A DNA stretch of 9,448 bases from CAZAPV01 sp964487195 (GCA_964487195.1 CAZAPV010000035.1:1-9448); one strand, 5' to 3'. Positions 1 through 6,647 are shown, counted from the stretch's first letter. Numbers and translations are program-made. Notes: generated from the sequence alone by a model not told the origin.

Positions 1-1085
1 ACGAATTGCACCGGCAGAGCGTATTTTTTCGCAAACGCGAAATCGCGCTCGTCGTGCGCCGGCACGCCCATCACCGCGCCGGTACCGTAATTCGCGAGCA
101 CGTAATCCGCCACCCAGATCGGCACCGCCGCGCCGGTGAACGGATGCCGCGCGGAAACGCCGAGCGGCACGCCGGTTTTTTCCTGTTCGAGGCCGGTGCG
201 TTCCAGTTCGGATTTCCGTTTCGAATCCGCGACGTACTTTTTTACCGCGGCGCGCTCACTGTCGCTCACCAGTTGCTCCACGAGCGGATGCTCGGGCGCG
301 AGCACGATGTAACTCACGCCGTAGAGCGTATCCGGACGGGTGGTGAACACCTGGATGTCGAAATCTTTGCCGCCGACGTCGCCGTGAAACGAGATCTCCG
401 CGCCTTCGCTCCTGCCGATCCAGTTCGCCTGCATCGCCTTGATCCGCTCCGGCCAATCCAGTTTGGAAATGTCGTCGAGCAGCCGGTCGGCGTACGCGGT
501 GACGCGGAAAAACCACTGTTCCAGTTCTTTCTGCACGACCGGATTCTTGCAGCGTTCGCACAACCCGTCGATCACCTGCTCGTTGGCGAGCACGGTGCGG
601 CAGGAGTTGCACCAGTTCACCGGCGCCTTCGCTTTGTAGGCGAGGCCGTTCTTATAAAGAAAGAGGAAAAACCACTGCGTCCATCGGTAGTAGGCGGGGT
701 CGGCGGTGTTGATTTCGCGCGACCAGTCGTACGAAAAACCGAGCGACCGGAGCTGGCGACGGAAATTCTCGATGCTCTTCCATGTCGTCTCGCGCGGATG
801 GATCCCTTTCTTGATCGCGAAATTTTCCGCGGGCAGTCCGAACGCGTCCCACCCCATCGGATGGAGCACGTTCCATCCCTCCATGCGGCGCTTCCTCGCG
901 ATGATGTCGGTCGGAACGTAACCGACCGGATGTCCCATGTGCAGGCCGTCCCCGGACGGGTACGGGAACATGTCGAGGACGTAAAACTTTTTCTTTTCCG
1001 GTTCGTCGGCCGCCTCGAAAAGGCGCTCGGCCGCCCAGCGCTTCTGCCACTTCCGTTCGATCCCTTTATGATCGTATTTTTGCAT
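1..1085 (-). CDS. leuS: Leucyl-tRNA synthetase, N-terminal 361 residues (3' end outside window)
   Basis: This class I aminoacyl-tRNA synthetase charges tRNA-Leu with leucine in the cytoplasm. The visible part begins MQKYDHKGIERKWQ. The class I HIGH motif reads HMGH (residues 49-52) inside PYPSGDGLHMGHPVGY, which is diagnostic for LeuRS. A zinc-knuckle segment follows, with C159, C162, C176 and C179. The CP1 editing domain then starts, with TTRPD at 251-255 and AHDERD, whose D345 corresponds to the conserved editing aspartate. Editing of mischarged tRNA therefore looks intact. The KMSKS loop and anticodon-binding domain lie beyond the left edge. The ATG at 1085-1083 is chosen because it gives the normal LeuRS N-terminus; it lies inside the 3' end of gdhA (20-nt overlap) and has no Shine-Dalgarno sequence. 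It is probably the distal gene of the trxA-trxB-gdhA-leuS unit and translationally coupled to gdhA. The family call is essentially certain. Confidence 0.97.
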   Translation of the reverse strand, partial: MQKYDHKGIERKWQKRWAAERLFEAADEPEKKKFYVLDMFPYPSGDGLHMGHPVGYVPTDIIARKRRMEGWNVLHPMGWDAFGLPAENFAIKKGIHPRETTWKSIENFRRQLRSLGFSYDWSREINTADPAYYRWTQWFFLFLYKNGLAYKAKAPVNWCNSCRTVLANEQVIDGLCERCKNPVVQKELEQWFFRVTAYADRLLDDISKLDWPERIKAMQANWIGRSEGAEISFHGDVGGKDFDIQVFTTRPDTLYGVSYIVLAPEHPLVEQLVSDSERAAVKKYVADSKRKSELERTGLEQEKTGVPLGVSARHPFTGAAVPIWVADYVLANYGTGAVMGVPAHDERDFAFAKKYALPVQF

Positions 1086-2349
1086 CAGAAACAATTACAT
1101 CACGGGACGATTGCGCTGCCAAATCCCGCTGCGCCATCGCGTCGGCGACGCGGCGGATCGCCAAAATGAACGCTGCTTCCCGCAGCGTCGCGCGGTACCG
1201 GCCGGCCGCGGACCATACGTCCTTGAACGCCCGCGCCATCAGCCGCGCGAGCCGCGCGTTCACGTCATCCTCGCTCCATGATTCGTCCTCGCGATTCTGC
1301 AGCCATTCGAAATAAGAAACCGCGACCCCGCCGGCGTTCGCGAGCACATCCGGTATCACGATGACGCCGAGGCCGCGGAAAATCGCGTCCGCCTCCGGCG
1401 TCACGGGGCCGTTCGCGAGTTCGAGGATGATTTTCGCGCGCACCGCGCCGGCGTTCTTCGCGGTGAGCTGGTTCTCGAGCGCGGCCGGCGCGAGCACGTC
1501 GACCGGGAGCGCGAAAAGTTCTTCATTCGTGACCGTCTTCGCGCCGGAAAATCCTGCGAGCGAGCCGGTCGTTTCCTTGTATGCGGCCGCGGCGACCGGA
1601 TCGATCCCGTCCGGCGCATAGATCGCGTTTTTGGAATCCGACAGCGCGACGATGCGATAGCCCGCGGCATGCGCGAGCCGCGCGAAATGATAGCCGACGT
1701 TGCCGAATCCCTGCACCGCAACCGTGAGCGATTTCGGATCGAGCCCCGCGACGTTCACGTATTCGTCGAGCGCGTGAAGGCTGCCCCGTCCGGTCGCCGC
1801 CTCGCGGCCGAGACTGCCGCCAAGCGCGATCGGTTTGCCGGTCACCACCGCCGGTTCGTACGCGCCGACCGTCCGGCCGTACTCGTCGGCGAACCACGCC
1901 ATCGTTTCCGCGTTGGTGTTCACGTCGGGCGCCGGGACGTCGCGTTCCGGTCCGATCACCGGCGCGATCGCGCGCGCGTACGCGCGGGTGAGCCGCTCCA
2001 GTTCGGTTTTTGAAAGTTTTTTCGGATCGACGGCGACGCCGCCCTTGCCGCCGCCGAACGGCACGCCGACCGCCGCGCACTTGATCGTCATCCAGAACGC
2101 GAGCGCTTTCACTTCGTCAAGGTCGGTCTGCGAATGGAACCGGATCCCGCCCTTGAACGGTCCGCGCGCGTCGTTGTACTGCACGCGGTAGCCGTCGAAA
2201 AAACGGATCCTCCCGTCGTCCATGCGCACGGGGATGGTCACCTGGACGATCCGCTGCGGTTTCGCCAGCGCTTCGACCGCGGTCGGGTCGAGGTCGGCTG
2301 ATTTCGCCGCAGCCGCGAGCTGGGCGAGCGCGTTTTCAAAGACGTTCAT
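1066..2349 (-). CDS. gdhA: Glutamate dehydrogenase (Glu/Leu/Phe/Val dehydrogenase family), probably NAD-dependent
   Basis: This enzyme interconverts glutamate and 2-oxoglutarate plus ammonia. At 427 aa it has the size of the hexameric GDH class; leucine and phenylalanine dehydrogenases are usually nearer 360 aa. The N-terminal catalytic domain has GPFKGGIRFH (K66), K90, the glycine-rich GVPFGGGKGG with catalytic K102, and APDVNT with catalytic D142. The Rossmann domain has GFGNVG at 214-219. An acidic D238 at the end of the second strand (ALSDS) favours NAD over NADP by the general rule, which is inference. NAGGVAVSYFEW (338-349, with S345) is the usual GDH substrate-pocket segment. The ATG at 2349 lies 3 nt after the trxB stop and has a plausible GAGGG ribosome site. 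The last codons and the TAA overlap the leuS start by 20 nt. All catalytic residues are present. The exact substrate and direction cannot be read from sequence. Confidence 0.93.
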   Translation of the reverse strand: MNVFENALAQLAAAAKSADLDPTAVEALAKPQRIVQVTIPVRMDDGRIRFFDGYRVQYNDARGPFKGGIRFHSQTDLDEVKALAFWMTIKCAAVGVPFGGGKGGVAVDPKKLSKTELERLTRAYARAIAPVIGPERDVPAPDVNTNAETMAWFADEYGRTVGAYEPAVVTGKPIALGGSLGREAATGRGSLHALDEYVNVAGLDPKSLTVAVQGFGNVGYHFARLAHAAGYRIVALSDSKNAIYAPDGIDPVAAAAYKETTGSLAGFSGAKTVTNEELFALPVDVLAPAALENQLTAKNAGAVRAKIILELANGPVTPEADAIFRGLGVIVIPDVLANAGGVAVSYFEWLQNREDESWSEDDVNARLARLMARAFKDVWSAAGRYRATLREAAFILAIRRVADAMAQRDLAAQSSRDVIVSDAKIRS

Positions 2350-2352
2350 AGG

Positions 2353-3279
2353 TCAGCCCTCGCGTTCGAGAAACCGCTGCGCGTCGATCGCCGCCATGCA
2401 GCCGGAACCGGCGGCGGTCACCGCCTGGCGGTATTTCCAATCCTGGACGTCGCCGCACGCGAACACGCCGGGGACGTTCGTTTCGGAACCGTTCTTTGTT
2501 TTGATATAGCCGCGCGCGTCCAATTCGATCGCGCCCTTGAACAGTTCGACGCTCGGCGCGAGGCCGATCGCGGTGAAGACGCCGTCGATCGGCATCTCGC
2601 TCGTCTCCCCGGCTTTCATATCATGCAGCTTCACGCCGGTGACATGGCCGACGTCGCCGCCGAGCACGTCCGTCACTTCGACGTTCCAGCGGAATTCGAT
2701 CTTCGGATTCTTCATCGCGCGGTCGGCCATGATCTTCGACGCGCGCAGTTTGTCGCCGCGGACGAGCACCGTCACTTTGGTCGCGAATCGCGTCAGGAAC
2801 GTCGCCTCTTCCATCGCGGAGTCGCCGCCGCCGACCACGACGACGTTCTTATCTTTGAAAAAAAATCCGTCGCACGTCGCGCACGCGGACACCCCTTTGC
2901 CGTACAGCGCCTTCTCGGAATCGAGGCCGAGCCGCTTGTGCGCGGCGCCGGTCGCGATGATCACCGCGTTCGCCTGCTCGACGCGGTCGCCCGCTTTCAC
3001 CGTGAACGGCCGTTTGGAAAAATCGACGCTCGTCGCCATCTCGCTCACGAGTTCCGTGCCGAACCGCTTCGCCTGCTCCCGCATCTCCTCCATCAGCGCC
3101 GGACCCAGGATCGGCTTCACGAAGCCGGGATAATTTTCAACGTCGGTCGTCGTCATCAGCTGGCCGCCGCGGCTATCGCCCTCGAACATCAGCGGCGCGA
3201 GCATCGCGCGCGACGCGTAAATCGCCGCGGTGTACCCCGCGGGGCCGGAACCGATGATGATCAAATTTCTCACCGTCAT
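2353..3279 (-). CDS. trxB: Thioredoxin reductase (FAD/NAD(P)H-dependent)
   Basis: This cytoplasmic flavoenzyme passes electrons from NAD(P)H through FAD and a redox disulfide to thioredoxin. Its 308 aa match the low-molecular-weight bacterial TrxR. The FAD-binding motif is GSGPAG (10-15). ATG at 109-111 precedes the NAD(P)H domain, the active-site disulfide is CATC (133-136) followed by DG, and the second dinucleotide motif is GGGDSA (150-155). The C-terminal FAD contact is FACGDVQD followed by RQAVTAAGSGCMAA. The segment that reads HRRDxxRA in E. coli-type NADPH enzymes reads VRGDKLRAS here (173-181), so the first His and the third-position Arg are missing; a similar LVRG form occurs in some other TrxR families, from memory. 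The ATG at 3279 overlaps the trxA stop in an ATGA, which indicates translational coupling to its substrate's gene. This adjacency supports a true thioredoxin reductase over a ferredoxin-NADP reductase-like relative. Confidence 0.95.
   Translation of the reverse strand: MTVRNLIIIGSGPAGYTAAIYASRAMLAPLMFEGDSRGGQLMTTTDVENYPGFVKPILGPALMEEMREQAKRFGTELVSEMATSVDFSKRPFTVKAGDRVEQANAVIIATGAAHKRLGLDSEKALYGKGVSACATCDGFFFKDKNVVVVGGGDSAMEEATFLTRFATKVTVLVRGDKLRASKIMADRAMKNPKIEFRWNVEVTDVLGGDVGHVTGVKLHDMKAGETSEMPIDGVFTAIGLAPSVELFKGAIELDARGYIKTKNGSETNVPGVFACGDVQDWKYRQAVTAAGSGCMAAIDAQRFLEREG
2357..2361 (-). promoter_or_regulatory. Likely ribosome-binding site of gdhA
   Basis: The minus strand reads GAGGG here, ending 7 nt before the gdhA ATG (the GAGG core is 8 nt away). 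It lies within the last codons of trxB (Arg-Glu-Gly-stop). It is the only purine-rich site at a usual distance from a start codon among the genes here whose starts are visible, and it supports the ATG at 2349. Confidence 0.5.
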
Positions 3280-3599
3280 GCCATCGCTTTTTTCAGCCGC
3301 TCCTCCAATTTTTCCTTCGGCTGGACGCCGACCATCTGATCGACCGGCTGTCCGTTCTTGAAAATGATGAGCGTCGGGATGCTCAAGATGTTGTACCGCG
3401 ACGCCACGCTCGGATGTTCATCGACGTTGAGTTTGCCGACCGACGCGCCTTTGCCGTCGAAATCGCGCGCGACCGCCTCGACGATCGGCCCCGTGATCTT
3501 GCATGGGCCGCACCACGGCGCCCAGAAATCGACGAGCACCGGCACCGGAGATTTCAGCACTTCTTTTTCGAAATTGTCGTCCGTGAAAATTTTTTCCAT
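3276..3599 (-). CDS. trxA: Thioredoxin
   Basis: This is a small cytoplasmic dithiol-disulfide carrier that reduces target proteins and is re-reduced by TrxB. From the ATG at 3599 it has 107 aa, the normal length. The classic WCGPC active site lies at residues 29-33 (C30, C33), the buried aspartate is D24 in VDFWA, and the cis-proline is P75 in SIPT. No extra domain or signal peptide is seen. The reading frame could extend three codons upstream to a TTG at 3608, but the ATG giving MEKIFTDDNFEKEVL matches the family N-terminus better. There is no recognisable Shine-Dalgarno site before either start. The gene begins 12 nt after the palindromic repeat at 3611-3683, so that element lies in the infB-trxA leader. 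The 3' end overlaps trxB by 4 nt. No promoter is evident directly upstream, so transcription may come from infB. Confidence 0.96.
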   Translation of the reverse strand: MEKIFTDDNFEKEVLKSPVPVLVDFWAPWCGPCKITGPIVEAVARDFDGKGASVGKLNVDEHPSVASRYNILSIPTLIIFKNGQPVDQMVGVQPKEKLEERLKKAMA

Positions 3600-3610
3600 A
3601 GTGAACAAAA

Positions 3611-3683
3611 GTCATTGCGAGCGAACGGAGTGAGCGAAGCAACCCCGTCGAGATTGCTTCGTCGCCGCGCTCCTCGCAATGAC
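3611..3683. repeat. Palindromic dispersed-repeat element (GTCATTGCGAG...CTCGCAATGAC)
   Basis: The ends form a perfect 11-bp inverted repeat (3611-3621 and 3673-3683). A second perfect inverted repeat, CGAAGCAA/TTGCTTCG (3635-3642 and 3654-3661), encloses an 11-nt loop, so the whole 73 nt can fold into a two-part hairpin. Translations of the element give the tell-tale strings HCEERGDEAIS and LLRRRAPRND, familiar from spurious ORFs made by a GTCATTGCGAG-type repeat found in many unrelated genomes (memory, not a search). It fills most of the gap between the infB stop and the trxA start. A short T-run (ACTTTTG) follows it in the direction of transcription, so it could act as a weak terminator or RNA-stabilising hairpin; that role is inference. 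No second copy is visible in this window. Confidence 0.8.
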
Positions 3684-3700
3684 AGTGTAACAACAGTCTT

Positions 3701-5698
3701 TTACACCGTAAACACCAGTTTGCGTTCGCGCTTCTCTTCGCTGAAGACGTCGATGACGTCGCCGACGAGCGCCGGGCGGCGGAAGCTCACTTTGATTCCG
3801 CATTCCTGTCCCTGGTGCACTTCTTTGGTGTCGGTTTTGCCGACTTGGAGCTGGAGCACCTTCCCTTCATCGATCGGTTCGCCGCCGCGGTACAGCACCG
3901 CCGACGCGCCGGTCGCGAGCTTGCCGTCCGTCACGCGGCCGCCGACCACCTGGCCGGTCTTGTCGCTCCTGAACACCGCGAGCACCTCCAGTTTGCCGAG
4001 ATCGGTCTTGATCACTTCGGACGGCAGCAGATCTTGCAGGCGACGCTTCGCGTCGTCGAACAGTTCGTAGATGATCTTGGAGGTCTTGATCTCGACTTTC
4101 TTGTCGCGCGCGAGCACCTCGGCTTCTCGCGTCGCGAGCACGTTGAATCCCATGACGATCCCGCCGCTCGCTTCGGCGCGCAGCACGTCGCCCTCGGTGA
4201 CGTTGCCGAGCCCTTTGCCGACCACCGCGACCGCGACCTCCGGCGATTTCATTTTTTCGAACGTGCCGGTGATCGCCTCGAGCGAACCGAGCACGTCGGT
4301 CTTGAGCACGATGTTGAGGTACTTCTTCTGTTCTTCTTTTTCCTCGTCCTTCTTCACCGTGACGCTCGTCGCGGACTGCTTCTCGACCGTGTACTGCTTT
4401 TTCAGTTTCTTCAGTTCGCGGACATCCTCCGGAACCTGGACGATGTCGCCGACCTGCGGCGCGATTTTAAATCCGAGCAATTTTACCGGCGTCCCCGGCG
4501 GCGCGGCGTCGACCGCCTTGCCGTTCCAATCTTTCATCGCGCGCACGCGGCCGTACAGACTCCCCGCGACCGCGAGATCATCGTTGCGCCGGAGCGTCCC
4601 GCTCTGCACGAGCACGGTCGCGACCGGGCCTTCGCCCTTGTCGACGTGCGATTCGATGATCGTGCCGACCGCGCGACGTTCTGGATTCGCGCGGATGCGG
4701 TCCTTGTCGACGTCGGCGGTGAGCAAAATCATCTCGAGCAGCGCGTCGATCCCCTGGCCGGTCTTCGCGGACACCGGCACGATCACCGCTTTGCCGCCCC
4801 AGTCCTCGGGGATGACGCCTTTTTCGGAGAGCTGCGTTTTCACGCGCTGCAGGTCGATCCCCGGTTTGTCGACTTTGTTGAGCGCGACGACGAACGGGAG
4901 CTTCGCCGCGTCGATGATCTTGATCACTTCGACGGTTTGCGGCTGCACGCCGTCGTCCGCGGCGACGACGAGCACGGCGACATCCGCGACGCGCGCGCCG
5001 CGCGAGCGCATCACGGTGAACGCTTCGTGGCCCGGCGTGTCGATGAACGTGATCTTGCGGTCCTTCTTTTCAACCTGGTACGCGCCGATGTGCTGCGTGA
5101 TCCCGCCCGCCTCGCCTTTCGCGACGTTGGTTTTGCGGATCGCGTCGAGGAGCGCGGTTTTGCCGTGGTCGACGTGGCCCATCACCACGACCACCGGCGG
5201 CCGCGGCTTGAGCAGCGTCTGGTCTTCCCCTTCGAGCATCGTCTTCAGTTCGTCGGCGGACATCCCGACCTCGGCCTGGCCGTCCTTTTCGGCTTCCTCG
5301 CCGACCTGGTAGCCCAAGTCCTGCGCGACGATCGTCGCGGTTTCATGATCGATCCGCTCGTTCACCGACGTCAGAATGCCGTTCTTCATCAGCTCGGAGA
5401 TCACGATGTTGAGTGGCAGCGCGAGCTTCGCCGCGAAATCGCGGACGGTGATCACTTTCGGCAATTCGACCTTCTTCACTTGCGCGATCGCCTCTTCTTT
5501 GATTTTCTCTTCCCGCTGGTACTTCACCTTCAGCCGCTCGGTCTTCTTGAACTCCGACCACTTCGCCATGATCTTGTTGACCAGGCGGTCGTCCACCTTG
5601 ATCGCGCGCGCGCCGACGTCAAAACCGAGCAGCGGAAGCTTCTCCCGCAGCTCATCGGGGTTTGTGCGCAGCCGTCGTGCAAGTTCGGAGATATTCAT
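3701..5698 (-). CDS. infB: Translation initiation factor IF-2
   Basis: This GTPase positions initiator fMet-tRNA on the 30S subunit and promotes 50S joining. It has 665 aa, short compared with about 890 in E. coli, because the long variable N-terminal region is missing. Two IF2_N-type helical modules are visible, at about residues 1-47 (MNISELARRL) and 80-130 (ITVRDFAAKL), linked by a charged Lys/Glu-rich helix. The G domain is complete: GHVDHGKT (174-181), GGITQHIG with T201, DTPGH (220-224), NKVD (274-277) and SAK (310-312). The usual beta-barrel and C-terminal domains follow, including a Lys/Glu-rich linker (TVKKDEEKEEQKK) before the third domain. The ATG at 5698 starts exactly at the IF2_N module, has no Shine-Dalgarno site, and lies only about 6 nt from the predicted transcription start. 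infB is divergent from truB and heads the leftward gene run. A long open frame on the opposite strand is a codon-bias shadow. Confidence 0.98.
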   Translation of the reverse strand: MNISELARRLRTNPDELREKLPLLGFDVGARAIKVDDRLVNKIMAKWSEFKKTERLKVKYQREEKIKEEAIAQVKKVELPKVITVRDFAAKLALPLNIVISELMKNGILTSVNERIDHETATIVAQDLGYQVGEEAEKDGQAEVGMSADELKTMLEGEDQTLLKPRPPVVVVMGHVDHGKTALLDAIRKTNVAKGEAGGITQHIGAYQVEKKDRKITFIDTPGHEAFTVMRSRGARVADVAVLVVAADDGVQPQTVEVIKIIDAAKLPFVVALNKVDKPGIDLQRVKTQLSEKGVIPEDWGGKAVIVPVSAKTGQGIDALLEMILLTADVDKDRIRANPERRAVGTIIESHVDKGEGPVATVLVQSGTLRRNDDLAVAGSLYGRVRAMKDWNGKAVDAAPPGTPVKLLGFKIAPQVGDIVQVPEDVRELKKLKKQYTVEKQSATSVTVKKDEEKEEQKKYLNIVLKTDVLGSLEAITGTFEKMKSPEVAVAVVGKGLGNVTEGDVLRAEASGGIVMGFNVLATREAEVLARDKKVEIKTSKIIYELFDDAKRRLQDLLPSEVIKTDLGKLEVLAVFRSDKTGQVVGGRVTDGKLATGASAVLYRGGEPIDEGKVLQLQVGKTDTKEVHQGQECGIKVSFRRPALVGDVIDVFSEEKRERKLVFTV

Positions 5699-5707
5699 GA
5701 GTACCGC

Positions 5708-5718
5708 TATACTATAAG
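5708..5718 (+). promoter_or_regulatory. Candidate -10 element(s) for truB
   Basis: The plus strand reads TATACT (5708-5713, 5 of 6) running into TATAAG (5713-5718). These overlap the infB -10 box in a near-palindrome, so RNA polymerase could bind in either direction but probably not both at once. No good -35 is seen; the best is TTCGGA at 5684-5689 with an 18-nt spacer, a poor match. The resulting truB leader would be about 20 nt and has no Shine-Dalgarno sequence. Confidence 0.35.
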
Positions 5719-5737
5719 GAAATTACGCTCCCGTCAA
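5711..5737 (-). promoter_or_regulatory. Candidate infB promoter (sigma-70-like)
   Basis: On the minus strand TTGACG (5737-5732, 5 of 6 to TTGACA) is followed 15 nt later by TATAGT (5716-5711, 5 of 6 to TATAAT). With an alternative hexamer TAGTAT the spacing becomes 17 nt. Transcription would begin near 5704, giving a nearly leaderless infB message. The boxes were seen by eye; the 15-nt spacer is shorter than optimal. Confidence 0.5.
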
Positions 5738-5741
5738 TGCT

Positions 5742-6410
5742 ATGGATGGAATCATTTTGATCGATAAGCCGGCGGGGATCACCTCGCACGACGTCGTGGA
5801 CGCGCTTCGGCGCGTCACCGGCATCCGCAGAATAGGCCACGCCGGCACACTCGATCCGTTCGCGACCGGCCTGCTGATCCTCGGGATCGGCAAAGCGACC
5901 AAGCAGCTCGGCGGTCTCGCGAGCAAGGAAAAAGAATACGTCGGCACGGCGGTGCTCGGCGCGACGAGCGATACGCAGGATGGCACCGGCGTCATCACGC
6001 CGGTTCCGGACGCGACAATGCCCGGCCGCGAACATCTGGTGCGAACACTTGAACTGTTCAAGGGGACGATCGAGCAGATTCCGCCGATGTATTCGGCGAA
6101 AAAAATCGGCGGCAAAAAATTATACGAGCTCGCGCGCGAAGGAAAAACGGTGGAGCGCAAACCGTCGCTCGTCACGGTGTCCGAGCTCGCGCTTCTCTCC
6201 TACGAACCGCCGCGTTTCTCGGTGCGCGTGCGCTGCTCCTCTGGCACGTACGTCCGCACGCTCGCGCACGACATCGGCAAGCGGCTCGGCACCGGCGCCT
6301 ACCTTGACCAACTCCGCCGCACCAAAATCGGCGACTTCTCCGTCGAACAGGCAGCACCGCTCCGGCAACTGACAAAAGAGAATTGGGAGGGATTTCTCCT
6401 GAGAGGTTGA
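5742..6410 (+). CDS. truB: tRNA pseudouridine(55) synthase TruB, short form
   Basis: TruB isomerises U55 in the T-loop of tRNAs to pseudouridine and also acts as a tRNA folding chaperone. The protein has 222 aa against 314 in E. coli. The catalytic domain is complete: DKPAGITSH at 8-16, GHAGTLDPFATGLL with nucleophile D38, KEYVGTAVLG with Y66, PPMYSAKKIGGKKLYELAREG at about 114-134, and CSSGTYVRTLAHDIG with R172. These correspond to E. coli D48, Y76 and R181. The protein ends about 20 residues after LRRTKIGDF, so the C-terminal PUA domain is absent. The ATG at 5742 gives the standard MDGIILIDKP start; there is no ribosome site at a usual distance (AAGGAA is more than 20 nt away). It is divergent from infB rather than downstream of it, and rbfA is not adjacent. 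A terminator lies about 190 nt downstream. Confidence 0.97.
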   Translation: MDGIILIDKPAGITSHDVVDALRRVTGIRRIGHAGTLDPFATGLLILGIGKATKQLGGLASKEKEYVGTAVLGATSDTQDGTGVITPVPDATMPGREHLVRTLELFKGTIEQIPPMYSAKKIGGKKLYELAREGKTVERKPSLVTVSELALLSYEPPRFSVRVRCSSGTYVRTLAHDIGKRLGTGAYLDQLRRTKIGDFSVEQAAPLRQLTKENWEGFLLRG

Positions 6411-6476
6411 CCGTTTCGGCGTTCGATGCTACGCTCGAAGAAGGAAAACATTCACGCCTGCGGGGCGGATTTGATG

Positions 6477-6490
6477 GAAGCGATCGCTTC
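6477..6490. repeat. Perfect 14-bp palindrome GAAGCGATCGCTTC
   Basis: The two 7-bp halves are exactly self-complementary with no spacer, which as DNA resembles a dimeric regulator site. It is 67 nt after the truB stop and about 200 nt before rny. The core GCGATCGC also occurs by chance in the coding sequence of this GC-rich window, so only the flanking GAA/TTC makes it notable. Confidence 0.35.
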
Positions 6491-6544
6491 AGACGGTATG
6501 AACACGCAGCACGCTCACCGAGTTGACCTTCATTCAGCTTTTAA

Positions 6545-6577
6545 CGTCCGGGTAACGGTTGCGACGAACGCCGGACG
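6545..6577 (+). other. Stem-loop in the truB-rny gap
   Basis: CGTCCGG (6545-6551) pairs perfectly with CCGGACG (6571-6577) around a 19-nt loop. No T-run follows, so it is not a terminator. It is one of several adjacent folds that suggest a structured RNA, but a 7-bp stem alone can arise by chance at this base composition. Confidence 0.35.
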
Positions 6578-6601
6578 ACTCCTCGGAGACAATCGAAAAA
6601 C

Positions 6602-6629
6602 ATCCTGACGTCACGGACGTCGGATTTTT
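6602..6629 (+). terminator. Intrinsic terminator downstream of truB
   Basis: The left arm ATCCTGACGTC (6602-6612) pairs with GACGTCGGAT (6616-6625) around an ACG loop. The stem is ten base pairs with a single bulged base, followed by five T residues (6625-6629). This would end rightward transcription from truB or from any small RNA in the gap. The opposite strand also shows a T-run after the same stem (GTTTTTC), but no leftward gene needs it here. Confidence 0.75.
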
Positions 6630-6647
6630 CGCGCGGCCGCACAACGT

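Noticed and set aside
6..1169. 387-codon plus-strand open frame opposite leuS and the gdhA 3' end
   Set aside because: Shadow frame. The minus strand carries the unmistakable LeuRS signatures.
3600..3608. TTG start extending thioredoxin by three residues
   Set aside because: The ATG at 3599 gives the typical N-terminus and length, and no ribosome site favours the TTG.
3612..3803. Small minus-strand and plus-strand open frames running through the palindromic repeat
   Set aside because: They are products of the repeat itself (LLRRRAPRND, HCEERGDEAIS type peptides) plus out-of-frame infB sequence, not real proteins.
3815..5767. Very long open frame (650 codons) on the plus strand opposite infB
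   Set aside because: It is the antisense shadow of infB. High GC at third positions removes stops from the opposite strand; the translation is rich in His, Arg, Asp and Phe with no domain, while the minus strand has a complete IF-2.
6426..6608. 60-codon open frame in the truB-rny gap
   Set aside because: There is no ribosome site or family resemblance, and its stop lies in the terminator stem. Not supported as a gene, though conservation could change that.
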